The translations under genes were made by a program, and so were the position numbers. The notes under the pieces were generated by a model. That model had not been told where the DNA came from and ran no database searches. It was given only the letters and a program-made list of their open reading frames with translations. From Chrysomallon squamiferum (Eukaryota; Mollusca; Gastropoda; Neomphalida; Peltospiridae), in assembly GCA_012295275.1 (NCBI GenBank), contig CM022679.1, positions 3,859,379-3,923,378 of the forward strand: a stretch of 64,000 nucleotides of DNA, in the 5' to 3' direction. Positions 1-11,769 of this stretch are shown here, piece after piece (the stretch's first letter is position 1; each line of letters opens with the position of its first letter).

Positions 1-238
1 ATAATAATAATAATAATAATAATAATTATAGTAATAATGATAATAAAATCCAGGACAGTGACACTTTACAATATGAGAAAGAACTTTGAAAAAATAAAGA
101 AAAGAAAAAAAATTAAAAAAACTAAAAACAAATTTGTTCTCTCAACAGTCTGAACTATTTACATTTAGGACACTTCAGAGGTGAGTATTTAGTAAGCTGG
201 GAAAATAGCCACCAAAATGTCTGTGTCATATTATTGAC

Positions 239-316
<78 letters not shown>

Positions 317-420
317 ATATATGTATGTATGTATGTATGTATATCTTACCTCCTATTATTATCATATTTTTATTAATTTGTTTATATTTATATTCTGTGG
401 GTAATACAGGTATATCTTAC
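1..420. other. Intron 2 of tetraspan copy A, with (CT)n
   Basis: This stretch matches the intron between exons 3 and 2 of copy C (the sequence around 12500-12600 and 12700-12790). It is therefore intron 2 of the truncated copy A, whose exon 3 lies to the left of the window. It contains a pure CT run (about 241-312), a short (ATGT)n run and one extra copy of the exon-2 donor repeat (around 340-355). Confidence 0.7.
241..312. repeat. (CT)n microsatellite
   Basis: About 36 uninterrupted CT units, followed by short TA and ATGT runs. Located in intron 2 of tetraspan copy A. Confidence 0.95.
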
Positions 421-1326
421 CTCCTGTTATTGTCGTCCCACTTACTATGTTGGGTGACTTTTGAGGAGAGCACATGTTCACCACAATGGCCATGATTACA
501 CCAAACACCAGAAATAACAACGCCAGAATCTGAACAGCTCGGAAAGCATCGAAAATACCTGCAGATAAATGAAAACGTACATTTTATAATTTATTATGGA
601 AAATTATTGTTTAGAGTATGTAAGAAATGTCAAATCAGAATAATGTAACTAAAATGTAATTAAAATGTACTGTTATGTAAGAATAACGTACTGTTATACA
701 ATTACAACGTACTTATAATGTACAATGGAGAGTTATATTATTACAGTGTTATATAGGAATAATGTTCTTATATTACATTACTTTTATATATATATATAGT
801 TTACTGTTATATGCATGTAATTGATTGCATATATTAGTATAATGTACTGTCACATTAGTATAGCAATATACCGTTATGTAATTAAAGTGTACTGTTCTAT
901 AAGAGTAATAAAATAATAATAATAAAACTGGTACATAGCAATAATGTACTGTTATATAGATAGATATAATATAAGTAGAATGTACTGTTATATTATTATA
1001 ATTGTCAGAATAAATATTATATAAGTAACTTTGAGTGTACACGCAACCACAGATTTGTGGAATAAATAATTTTAGATATACATTATACATATACATTATA
1101 TAACTATCAGTTGTGATGTTGAAGCCAAGAAATTGCCAGATCACATGTGGGATAACTGAAAAATTCGCCAACAGAAACAATCATATCGTTTTTACATTTA
1201 CGTAACGAAGTAAGTAAAATTAATACATTCTTTGTAATATAATGAAATAAACTGACAAAAAAAAAAAGAAAAAAAAAAGGGTATGGCATCTGTAAAGATA
1301 GTAAAATCTGATATGATGATAAGAAA

Positions 1327-1360
<34 letters not shown>

Positions 1361-1449
1361 CAAACAAAAAATATAAATAAATAAAAACTTAAGGACGGAA
1401 AAAATATAAAAGAGACTACTTTAACCTGTTCTGTGTAATTATATTAAGT

Positions 1450-1487
<38 letters not shown>

Positions 1488-1781
1488 TGTGTGTGTTTTG
1501 TGAGTAAAAAAATGCCTGTACGTATCTATATTTGTATATGCGAACTGATTCCAGATTATGTAACTCAGTAACTGGGACGAATCAGAATTACCTGGAATTC
1601 TAAATTGATAAGAACTACAAGAATCCATCTCTATAGAGCAAGCCTGCCACAGGCCAATCCGGATATCGCTGGTCTCGAACCAAGCAGGCGTGGCGAAGCC
1701 AACAAGGAAAAACAGAAAACTGAAAAACACACCAAATGTTCCTACTTTGTAGAGAGTCGACGTCTCGGACCAGTTCGGCAT
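421..1781 (-). CDS. Claudin/PMP22-like tetraspan protein, copy A (partial)
   Basis: Two coding exons are visible. Exon 1 is complement(1592-1781), from ATG to a GTAATT donor, 63 codons plus 1 nt. Exon 2 is complement(421-558), 138 nt, with a CAG acceptor and GTAAG donor. Exon 3 lies beyond position 1. The product starts [16 protein letters not shown]. It has a first membrane segment (about residues 12-34), then an extracellular loop with W34, GLW (43-45) and two cysteines. This is the W-GLW-C-C layout of the claudin/PMP22/EMP superfamily, with a shorter Cys-Cys spacing than classical claudins. Exon 2 carries the second membrane segment. Such proteins act at the plasma membrane in junctions or as receptor and channel partners; the specific role here is unknown. 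A CAG acceptor shared with copy C, at about 1978, suggests that the 5' UTR portion of exon 1 begins there. Both exons are open, so this copy may be functional. Confidence 0.75.
1326..1354. repeat. (GT)n microsatellite
   Basis: Short GT run in intron 1 of tetraspan copy A. A second GT run lies at about 1453-1500. Copy C has a GT run at the equivalent place (14414-14458). Confidence 0.85.
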
Positions 1782-1978
1782 GATCTAAAAACTTCTTAAT
1801 CCTCAGACAGAATCAGAAATGTAAAGAAATGAAGGTTTGAAACTAGGTTACCCAGCGAGCTGAACGTTTTAGTGGGGTATGAAACAAGGAAGTTTGAAAA
1901 CAGTCCCCGTGTCGTTATTGATTGTGTTTGTTGAGTCATTTGTAATAAAAATTCAGTTTCGCAATAAACAGGTTTTAC

Positions 1979-3315
<1,337 letters not shown>

Positions 3316-4264
3316 ATGAACATTACAGAATATGAAGAATTCACTGTTTCTAACATGGGTCAGATGGCAGTGGAAGCAATACTTATGGCGTTTATTTGTA
3401 TCGTCAATATGCTGACGTTGTTTACCGTTTATTTCAACCGTAAACTGTGGACGGTACCTAACATGTACATTGTATCCCTGGCCGTTGCGGATTTTCTTAC
3501 CGGCCTTACACTTCCGTACCAGATTGTTTTTCACATTCCAAATATCAAGGCTGTATTTGATCGAAACAAATTCCTTTGCATTTGTCGACACGTATTCTTT
3601 TTCATTCTTCTCACGACTTCCATTCTTAACATGATGCTCATAGCACTGGACAGATGGGCATGCATCACGTTCCCTTTCCAATACGGACGTCTGGCAACGA
3701 TGCGAAGAGCTGGACTTCTCATTGTCTTTTCGTGGGTTCTGGGAATAACGTACGGAACCGTCCCCCTATATCTGAATAACTGGAAGAATGGTGAAAAGTG
3801 TTATTTTTTCAAAGTTCTCGTTGCAGAGTATCAACTCTACGTTCTAGGAGGAAGCTTTCTCGGTTCTGTCGTTCTCATCACGGCATGCTATGGACACATA
3901 TTTCGAATTGCAGCCCGAGAACGACAACGTATTCAGAGTCTCACAGTGACGTCCAGTGAGAAAAGAAACCAGTGAGAAAAGAATGGCGAAGTTCAAAAAC
4001 GATTGGGATTTGGCCGTCATGTTTAGCGTCGTGGTTGGAGTATTTATCGTCTGCTGCATGCCTGCTTTTATCTTCATAACTGTAACGTACACAGCAGGAG
4101 TCGCAGGAACTGTGAATAGTTTCACAATACCGCTCCTCGTGACCAATTCTGGAATGAATTTTATTATTTACGTCGTGAAAAACAGGCAGTTTCGAACTGC
4201 ACTGAAGTCTACCTTTTTGAAATGCCGTCCACGCGTTAATGATTCAGGTAGCAGAACTGCATAA
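3316..4264 (+). pseudogene. Class A (rhodopsin-like) GPCR, single exon, frameshifted in loop 3
   Basis: The first frame (3316-3975, 219 codons) encodes an N-glycosylation site at N2 and membrane segments 1-5: TM1 with the conserved Asn, TM2 with LAVAD, a TM3-start Cys, DRW in place of DRY, and an extracellular loop 2 Cys (GEKCYF). The second frame (up to 4264) holds TM6 with CCMP, in the position of CWxP, and TM7 ending NFIIY, in the position of NPxxY, then a short basic tail. The break is a 16-bp tandem duplication at about 3953-3984; its two copies differ at one base. The extra 16 bp shift the frame by +1 and create a TGA stop. Everything before and after stays open and GPCR-like, so the lesion is recent, polymorphic or an assembly artefact. 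The ligand is unknown. The family couples to heterotrimeric G proteins at the plasma membrane. Confidence 0.85.
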
Positions 4265-4980
4265 CCTTACAGGACATGAGGATAATTCATTAATTTTCGA
4301 CAAAGTGGCTTCTTTTTATCTATTCATCATCATCATCGCCATCTTCGTCTCCTTCTTCTTCTTGTGGTACAAAAATCACTAATCATGACACTATTGAACT
4401 AACTGTCGATGTGTTACTGCAGCGCCAAATCTCTTATGTTCTCAAATATATATATATATAAAAACAAACATTATCATTGATTTTACAGTTTCTGGTTGTT
4501 TTGTTTTTCCATCAGTTTTATATACGATGATCTTGACAACTGTATAAGAAGTAATTCAAGTACCATAGAAACACTACGTGATAAATGTTTCGTATTGATT
4601 AAATTATATATATATATTTTTTTGTTTATTTTTTTTTTTTTTTTTTTTTTAAATTATCAATTAGTTAATTTATTTTTGTATGATTGCTGTATGGATTAAA
4701 TTTTGTTATGAAGTAGAATGTAGCTCACAGGATCAGTAATCGTCTATTCTAAGCTAGGATCAGTCGTAGGATCTATTTTACTCGGCCAATCCATTATATT
4801 ATTTCCAATATATCTGATTGAGGCAATAAGTGATTTGAGTCCAACCCCCCCAAAAAAAAGTATGTATATATATATAAATTAAAAGAAAGAAAGAAATATA
4901 GAAGAAGTAGTAGTAGTAGTAGTAGTAATAATAATTAATTAATTAATTAAGTAAAAAGGAGTATGTGTAGTGAGTTTGTA
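4265..4980. other. Non-coding stretch after the GPCR
   Basis: AT-rich sequence with (TA)n, poly-T and (AGT)n runs. No gene seen. It may include the GPCR 3' UTR. Confidence 0.5.
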
Positions 4981-5975
4981 ATAGAAGTCATTATTTCACA
5001 GGTTATATTTTTAAAAAAAATGTTTACTGTTGTATTTTTTTTTTTTCTTACATACATTTAAAATAATTAAACTATATTAAACTATATAAAATAATTAAAC
5101 TATATATAAATAATTAAACTATATGTAGGCTGCACTAAATTTGATTCCATGTATGAAGTTAATCTACAAATCACAATATGAAATTAGAATTAATTCTCTT
5201 TTACAATAATTCATGTAGATTTTCCTTTCTGATGAACAATTATTGTAAAGTTTGATGTCCTACAGAAAAACAAAACACAAAAAAAAAAAACACAAAACAA
5301 ACAAAAAAATCCAGAATCTTTATTTTTATGCCTGATTTCTTTTTACACGTTTCTCTATCGTCATCAGTAAGCTACTATAAAACTGCGGAAAGCTGTTAAT
5401 TTAATTACACTGTCTTCTGGATTTACGTTTTATACTCCATGCTGTTGATAGGCAGGTGGCTGAACGTAATTTGAAGCCTGAGGCGCTGTCATACTTCCTT
5501 TCTGTTCAACATGTTCACCTATAGGGGGAGCTCTTGCCTGTTTATCTGTCTTACCCGCTTTACCCGCTGTCGTTGTCTGCTTAAGGTTGATGTAGTAAAC
5601 TTGGGGTTGAAGGACATTGTATTGAATGACATGGCCGAAGCTTCTATCACTTTTCGTATTGGCAACGAAAAGAATTCCAGATATGATGGCGAGGATTGAG
5701 CCGATGGTGTTAAGAGCAAATGACCAAGATAAATGTACTGTATCGGTGCGTACAGCAGACTCAAAAAAGATGCCAATAAACACACAGAGCACGTCGTTGA
5801 TGCATCCTAAAATACATGAAATAAATTGTTATCAGTGTCATCTTAGTCGTCGACGTCGTCATCACATTAATGAAGAGAGTCTCAACTATTTACGTTTTGG
5901 AGACATCAGAGGTGAGTTTTTAGTAAGCTGGGAAAGTAGCCACCAGAACGACTGTGTCAAATTATCTATATTGAC

Positions 5976-6002
5976 TCATCTATCTATCTATGTATCTATC
6001 TG

Positions 6003-6041
<39 letters not shown>

Positions 6042-6132
6042 GGCTGTATATCTATCTGTCTCTCTATCTATCTATCTATCTGTCTATCAATCTGTCTATC
6101 TATATATCTATAAATCTATCTCTCATTCTATC
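5976..6132. repeat. (CTAT)n microsatellite
   Basis: Imperfect CTAT/CTGT array in the intron between exons 2 and 3 of tetraspan copy B. The matching intron of copy C carries a longer array (12811-13220). Confidence 0.9.
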
Positions 6133-6184
6133 TATATAACCATGAGAAATATGTCTGTGCAAGCAGTTACATGCTTTTATTAAT

Positions 6185-6435
6185 TTGTTCATATTCTGTG
6201 GGTAATACAAGTATATCTTACCTCCTGTTATTATCATATTTTTATTAATTTGTTTATATTCTGTGGGTAAAACAGCTATATTTTACCTCCTGTTATTATC
6301 ATATGTTTATTAATTTGTTTATATTTATATTCTGTGGGTAATACAGGTATATCTTACCTCCTGTTATTATCATATTTTTATTAATTTGTTTATATTTATA
6401 TTCTGGGGTAATACAGAGGTATATCTTACCTCCTG
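6185..6435 (-). repeat. Tandem 65-72 bp repeat carrying exon-2 splice donors
   Basis: Read on the minus strand, the unit contains AACAGGAG followed by GTAAGATATA, that is, the end of exon 2 plus its donor. Donor G positions are 6429, 6357, 6286 and 6221, with spacings of 72, 71 and 65 bp. Copy A has two units (420 and 349). Copy C has two (13366 and 13301). Confidence 0.85.
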
Positions 6436-6570
6436 TTATTGTCGTCCCACTTACTATGTAGGGTGACATTTGAGGAGAGCACGTGTTCACCACAATGGCC
6501 ATGATTACACCAAACACCAGAAATAAGAAGGCCAGAATCTGAACAGCTCGAAAAGCATCGTAAATAGATG

Positions 6571-8470
6571 CAGGTAAATTAAAACGTACATTTTATAATG
6601 AATGTATATGATTTATTATGGATGATTATAGTTTACAGTACGTAAAAATAATTTACTATTATATAACTGTAATGTTCCTTGTATAAATATCATATACCGA
6701 TAAATAAAAATAGTGTATTTTTTGTAATTATAATGTACTGTTATATAAGAATAATGTACTGTTATACAATTACAATGTACTGATACAGATGTTTAATGTA
6801 CTGTTATATAATTATTATGTAGTGTTATGTAAATGTAATGTAAATATAAAGTAAATATAAGTAAAATGGCGTGTTATATAATTACAATGTTATATAAAAA
6901 TAATGTATTTATATATAAGTATAATGTCCTCTTATGTATGCATAGTGTACTGTTATATACGTATTACATATGTTATTATAATGTACTGTCATCTCAATAT
7001 AATAATGGACAGTTATGTAATTAAATGTACTGTTACATAAGGATAATGTACCGTCATACAATTACAATGTGCTGATATATACGATAATATAACGATAGTG
7101 TTCTGTTATATTATTGTAATTGTCAGTATAAATATTAGATAAGTAACATTGGGTGTACAAGCAACCACAGATTAGTAGAATAAATAATAATAAAAATAAT
7201 GATGATATTAGTAATAACGTCAGTATTCACAAGTAAATCAACTGTGTACATACTGAAACATCCAGATATACAGCAGTGACATGAAATATAAAACCAGGAG
7301 ATGTTTTGTTCAAGTTTCAAACTGAGGATTCTTTTTATATTTCAACTTGAATTATTACCAGAATTAAATCAACATTTGTGTTAATTTACAACAACAGCAA
7401 TGATATATTTTATCCTAACATATTTACTGTATATATCTATATATCTGTGTGTTAATAAAATTACTGAAAATTCCATTTAAAAAAAGTGTCATTTTAAAAA
7501 TACATCATATAGCAAGCAATCATTCCAAGAATAATATAATTGTCGATTTAGTGTAAAAAAGAAAGTGAAAACTAACAGAACATAGAGAAAAGGTTATTGT
7601 AAAGGGTGTGTTTTTCATTGGCTCATTCTTCAGACTTCTCTTGAGAAAAATAATTCCTGAGTTTGTATGTAAACCAAAGACGTCACTGGAGTGCGTGCTT
7701 TCGGTCATTGTGTACTCTGTGTGATTGTGTGGACTCTGAAGAAACACACATCTCTTTGTATTATAGCCTTGTATGGATATGTTAATTCAAACACAACAAC
7801 TTTTATTAATAAAGTGAAAACTTAAAACTGATACCAAAAATCAACTATAAGATGTATGTTAAAAATTACAATTGACCTAAAATTTGTTATTTTCGTCCTC
7901 TTTTTTTTTTATTACTGTGGATCAGAAAGAAAAATAAACAATCTGAGAATCAAAAACATATTTCTGCTTATTCTTTACCTTAGTGTCATTATCAGAGCCC
8001 TGAAACTGGTAAACAGAGAGACCAATAGACTGGGTTTCAGTGATGGTAATAACATCACTTGCTAATTAAAATTCAGGTTCAAACATATTGCGGTCTGCTT
8101 CAACAACAACACTGGTCATTTACCATAGCCTGGGACTGACCCTGTCAAACATCTGAATGAGTAACTAGGTAATAAAAATATTAGTGTGTTATCACACTTA
8201 CAAATATAACTACGTCTCTTAATGTTAATTAATAGAATCGTGAATATTAATTATTATATCTGATTTTCAGGACTAAGAAATGTTATTAATCATATTACTG
8301 TATATAACAAAATAAATAAATAAATAAATAAATAAAAATAAACATTAAAAAAATATATTACATTCAAATCAAAACAGCTGTTAATATCAAATTATTCATG
8401 CATATACACATTCTACACATAATTAATCTATGTGTTATAAATTATTTAAAAACCATTTCTCTTGATGATA
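6571..8470. other. Decayed intron and flank of copy B
   Basis: Up to about 7190 this matches intron 1 of copy C (sequence around 13510-14075), including many TGTACTGTTATAT-like short repeats. From about 7195 to 7325 it matches block C at 15890-16040. The rest, up to 8470, shows no gene. Confidence 0.6.
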
Positions 8471-8764
8471 TTTTACATATAATGCTACTGACAGAGATCT
8501 CACTGTAAGATATTCCTAATGTTTCGATCACAATTTGAAAAATACGTTTTAATAATAAAAGAAAAATGGGCCGGATCTTAATAATTAGTAAAACTCGACT
8601 GTTATCTTTTATTAGACGCTGAGTTTTTCAAGAGAGCATCCTCATATCCCCAGTATCCCCCCAGAATATGATTACGTCAGCCTCAAAATTTACTGGATTT
8701 ACTAAGAATACGAAACCGTACACAAATTTAAATATATGAGTAAATGCTGGGTTTCTTTCTTTCT

Positions 8765-8799
<35 letters not shown>

Positions 8800-9239
8800 T
8801 ATTCTTTTTTTTTTTTTACGTTTGTTGTGGTGTTTTCTTTGACTGTTATTTATCATTCTTAAAGAAATATTTGCACTGAATATTGCATATTTTATACTGT
8901 TTATTACTTAGTCGTAACTGAATACCTAGAAAACGCTGTCAGAAGTAAACTGTTTGTATTAAACCGAATAAAAACAAGAAAAACCCGATAAATTCGATAT
9001 TATTTTATGTTTCTTTGAACAATATCAAGAAAGGTTTCATATTATCATGATTACAGAAATATTTTTAAATTGGTATTCTTAAAAGGAATAACATCAAAAA
9101 TACTTATATACACATATCACAGAATGATAATGTTACAAAAGATTTTAACGCGAAAACAAATCAACGGAAAAAACATAAGTTCTTGTTGGCGACGCCATTG
9201 CTAACGTCAAGGTGACTTCTTTTACGTCGTAGTTGTGTC

Positions 9240-9247
9240 TATAAAAG
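9240..9247 (+). promoter_or_regulatory. TATA box of the stem-loop unit, copy 1
   Basis: TATAAAAG lies 94 bp upstream of the ORF start. ACGTCA/TGACGT-type (CRE/ATF-like) motifs lie nearby at about 9202, 9222 and 9265. The same arrangement, with TATATAAG, occurs in copy 2. A sharp TATA promoter is typical of replication-dependent histone genes. Confidence 0.6.
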
Positions 9248-9333
9248 GACGACAAAAAAGAGAGTGACGTAAGCCTGAGGGTTCTTTTTATAAAACAATT
9301 GAACATCCACTACCCCGTTGATTTATATCCGGG

Positions 9334-9669
9334 ATGTGGAAAAACAAGACGCTGATTAAACAGCTAATCTCAAGGAGTGTTTCTTTGTTCACTGGATCCT
9401 GCATCCTGCATCTTGGTGCTGTGTTTGGTTGGAAATCGTCTTCAAAACTGATTGTTGATGATCCGCTCCGAGGTTCATTACTACGGTTAGAGGTCGGGAC
9501 ACCCCGAACTTTCCAGAACGTGGCCGAAGGGAGGATCTTCTGCAATCAAAAGCGAAGACGACTCAAGCATTCTGCAGCCCTCAACGATGACAGGATGGAA
9601 TCCAGTGACCGAATGAAACAAAAACAAATCCTCCAAACCCCGGCCCTTTTCAGGGCCACCAAATCTTAA
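9334..9669 (+). CDS. Orphan 111-aa ORF with histone-type mRNA 3' end, copy 1
   Basis: The ORF runs from MWKNKTLIKQ to a TAA at 9667-9669 and has no intron. I do not recognise the protein. It is basic, with a KRRRLKH patch in its C-terminal third and no clear membrane segment. No histone fold or histone tail is visible in any frame. It sits between a TATA box (9240) and a histone 3' stem-loop (9642-9657), which overlaps its last codons; in true histone genes the loop follows the stop codon. The copy at 18690-19025 differs by only three substitutions, one of them silent. The transcript could instead be non-coding, with the ORF incidental. Confidence 0.4.
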   Translation: MWKNKTLIKQLISRSVSLFTGSCILHLGAVFGWKSSSKLIVDDPLRGSLLRLEVGTPRTFQNVAEGRIFCNQKRRRLKHSAALNDDRMESSDRMKQKQILQTPALFRATKS

Positions 9670-9675
9670 GAAAGT
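9642..9675 (+). terminator. Histone-mRNA 3' stem-loop and downstream element, copy 1
   Basis: GGCCCT-TTTC-AGGGCC forms a perfect 6-bp stem with a 4-nt loop. It is followed by ACCA and, 6 nt after that, the purine-rich TTAAGAAAGTG. This is the arrangement read by SLBP and the U7 snRNP to cleave replication-dependent histone pre-mRNAs without polyadenylation. Flanking CCAAA upstream and ACC downstream also match the metazoan consensus. Confidence 0.8.
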
Positions 9676-9690
9676 GTCTTTTCATGCAAT

Positions 9691-10236
9691 TGCTAATAAG
9701 TCCAAATCGAAGAAAGAAAGAAACAAATTTAAAAATTCACATAAAAGCATAAATATTATAATTATTTTTCAGTTAATAATTATTTCTCATAGAAAATAGT
9801 CACTCTGAAACTTTAAAAGAACAAACATAACAAAATAAATTTTAACTAAATTAGAAGTTTGAATTAAAGTTACGAGCAAGTAACAAAGCACGGAAATAAA
9901 TAACTAAAGAATCATATATATATAAATACAAAAGTAAGATTTTGGGGAAGGGTATATTTTTAATTTTTTATATTTATTTATTTTTAAAAATTTTAAATTC
10001 AGTTTTAATTATTTTTTATTTTTATTTTTTATATTATTTATTTATTTTTATTTTTATTTATTTATTTATTTATTTATTTTGACTCCACAAGGAGAATATT
10101 AAATTTATATAAACAAATATAATAGAAAGACTGAGTCCCCGTAAACTTACTCATAAATTCAAGACGATAAATGTATAATTACTTCGTGGGAATGAATGAT
10201 TATCCTCGGTTATTGAGCAACTTTTATTTAAGGTTC
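9691..10236. other. Non-coding AT-rich stretch
   Basis: No gene seen. Homology to the second duplication copy stops here. Contains TTTA runs at about 9960-10080. Confidence 0.5.
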
Positions 10237-10429
10237 TCTTGGTGGCCGAACGGTAATGTCGTCTAGCTTCGGAGTGCTGGCGAATGGGTGCCTCACGTTC
10301 AAGTCTCGTCAGCGACCTCTGACAGGTTTGTGATGTAGTGACTGGACTTTGTCATTCTGCGCGAGTTCGTTCCCGTATATTGTGTATAAGCTAGGGTCTA
10401 TTCAGACCTACGTATGTATGTGTTTTTTT

Positions 10430-10466
<37 letters not shown>

Positions 10467-10488
10467 TGTATGTATGTGTGTGTGTGTA
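10237..10488 (+). mobile_element. tRNA-derived SINE with (ATGT)n tail
   Basis: The head resembles a leucine- or serine-type tRNA: an A-box-like TGGCCGAACGG at about 10244 and a B-box-like CGTTCAAGTCT at 10296-10306, spaced as in a pol III promoter. A body of about 100 bp of non-tRNA sequence follows, ending in a long ATGT/GT run. The cloverleaf is too degenerate to be a functional tRNA gene. Confidence 0.65.
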
Positions 10489-10629
10489 CATTATTTAAGA
10501 AAATTATGAGATGTCATATGTGCATTTTTGTCAAAAATAGCATTTAATTGCAGCTTAAGAAGAAAAATAATAAAACAAAACAAAACAAAAACCAGCGACA
10601 CAAAAAAAAAAAACCTACAAACCTGAAAA

Positions 10630-10670
<41 letters not shown>

Positions 10671-10882
10671 TAAATTAAAATAAACAAAAACAAAGTCGTG
10701 TCCATGATTATCCGCAGTTGCTATTAAAAGAAAGTGCATCAAAACCTGTACAGAGACGATTTATTAAAACACGTCATTATGGAAACATAGGTTCGTTGGT
10801 TTGTTCATTAATACATAAACCTTTCAAAAGAATAATATGGCAGATACAATGAAAAAAACAACATTTAATGACTAAAAGTTGA

Positions 10883-10914
<32 letters not shown>

Positions 10915-10939
10915 CAAATTATAGTCCGAATCAACTAAA

Positions 10940-10990
<51 letters not shown>

Positions 10991-11095
10991 TAAAATTGAA
11001 AAGACATGTGTATGAAATTACAAAACAGAAGGCATTATTTCACCGGTTATATATGTTTATTTTATCTTCCTTATACTTAAAATAATAACACTATA
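10489..11095. other. Non-coding stretch with simple repeats
   Basis: (TA)n at about 10639-10666, (AATA)n near 10884 and (AAT)n at 10941-10983. From about 11000 it matches the flank of copy B (4980-5060). No gene seen. Confidence 0.55.
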
Positions 11096-11769
11096 CAATG
11101 GTACCTCGAGTTACGAGTGATCCAACTTAAGAGCAGATCCGGGTCGATTTTTTCCTTTGAGTTGCGAGCCAACATTCGAGTTACGAGCGCATTTCAGATA
11201 TGCCGCCGCTAATAGGTGCAAAGAACAAGACAACAATTGCCCAGCATCCCGCGTCTCACATCCTGCGTCTCACTCGTTTACTTCACGTGGACACCTCGCC
11301 GCGGAAACATCTCCGTTGTGTTCTGTTTTTTTTTTTTCAGACCATGGATCCTAAGAAAGTGAGTGGAAAGGACAGTGCTGGGAAGAAGAAGCGGATGATG
11401 TCCATTGAATTAAAGCTTGAATGTAGTCGACTTGGCTAGGCAGTACGATATGTACCATTCTGAAGCAGATGGAGTCGATAAAGGCTGTAACTCCAGCCAA
11501 AGGCGTAAAAAATAATTTGTCTCATCTCCAATTTATTTCTTTACATTCTCTTTTATATTGTTCTTATACAATATTAGTCATTTATAAATACATTTTGTAT
11601 TGTTATTTAAAAAAAGAACAAAAAAAAAGACAGGTGGTTTTGGGGGAGCTGGAACGGATTAATAGTATTTCAAATAATTTCAGTTGGGAGAATTCATTTG
11701 ATATGCGACCAAATTGAGTTACAAGCTCGGTCACGGAACGAATTAAACTCGTAAGTCAAGGCACCGTTC
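11096..11769 (+). mobile_element. Tigger/pogo-like DNA transposon relic (674 bp)
   Basis: Inverted ends start CAATGGTACCTCGAGTTACGAG and GAACGGTGCCTTGACTTACGAG (17 of 22 positions match) and are flanked by TA on both sides, as in Tc1/mariner-pogo elements. The interior holds the start of a Tigger-type transposase: an ATG at 11344 leads into MDPKKVSGKDSAGKKKRMMS. After a frame change, TILKQMESIKAVTPAKGV (about 11455-11510) continues the HTH region. Most of the catalytic domain is deleted, so the element is non-autonomous. It is absent from the equivalent place in block B (about 5115). Confidence 0.8.

Larger units (their letters stand above)
5430..6567 (-). pseudogene. Claudin/PMP22-like tetraspan copy B, 5'-deleted, both acceptors lost
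   Basis: Exon 3 (complement 5430-5815) and exon 2 (complement 6430-6567) align with copies A and C and are still open. Both acceptor sites are destroyed. At exon 3, copy C reads TTTCAG|GTATT but copy B reads TTTCATGTATT. At exon 2, copies A and C read CTGCAG|GT but copy B reads CTGCATCT. Exon 1 is missing: the sequence jumps at about 7190 from the equivalent of 14075 to the equivalent of 15890 in block C. Exon 3 encodes membrane segments 3 and 4 and a cytoplasmic tail of about 60 residues ending in a proline-rich stretch with PPAY. That is a PPxY motif of the kind bound by WW domains. The intact frames point to recent loss. Transcription of the remnant cannot be excluded. Confidence 0.8.
8480..9690. 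repeat. Segmental duplication, copy 1 (partner 17548-19045)
   Basis: Begins with the shared sequence GCTACTGACAGAGATCTCAC and continues to just past the histone-type downstream element. The left part is moderately diverged from the partner, with indels and a different poly-T length. The last part, about 510 bp from about 9180, is almost identical to the partner. Confidence 0.85.

Noticed and set aside
5626-6183. 185-codon plus-strand ORF over copy B
   Set aside because: Antisense to tetraspan exon 3, then reads through the CTAT array; no family similarity.
9288-9545. Minus-strand 85-codon ORF opposite the stem-loop unit
   Set aside because: Promoter and 3' end signals are on the plus strand; the frame is open only as an antisense shadow.
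10240-10320. Possible functional tRNA gene
   Set aside because: A and B boxes are present, but the stems do not close into a cloverleaf and a SINE-like body and tail follow.
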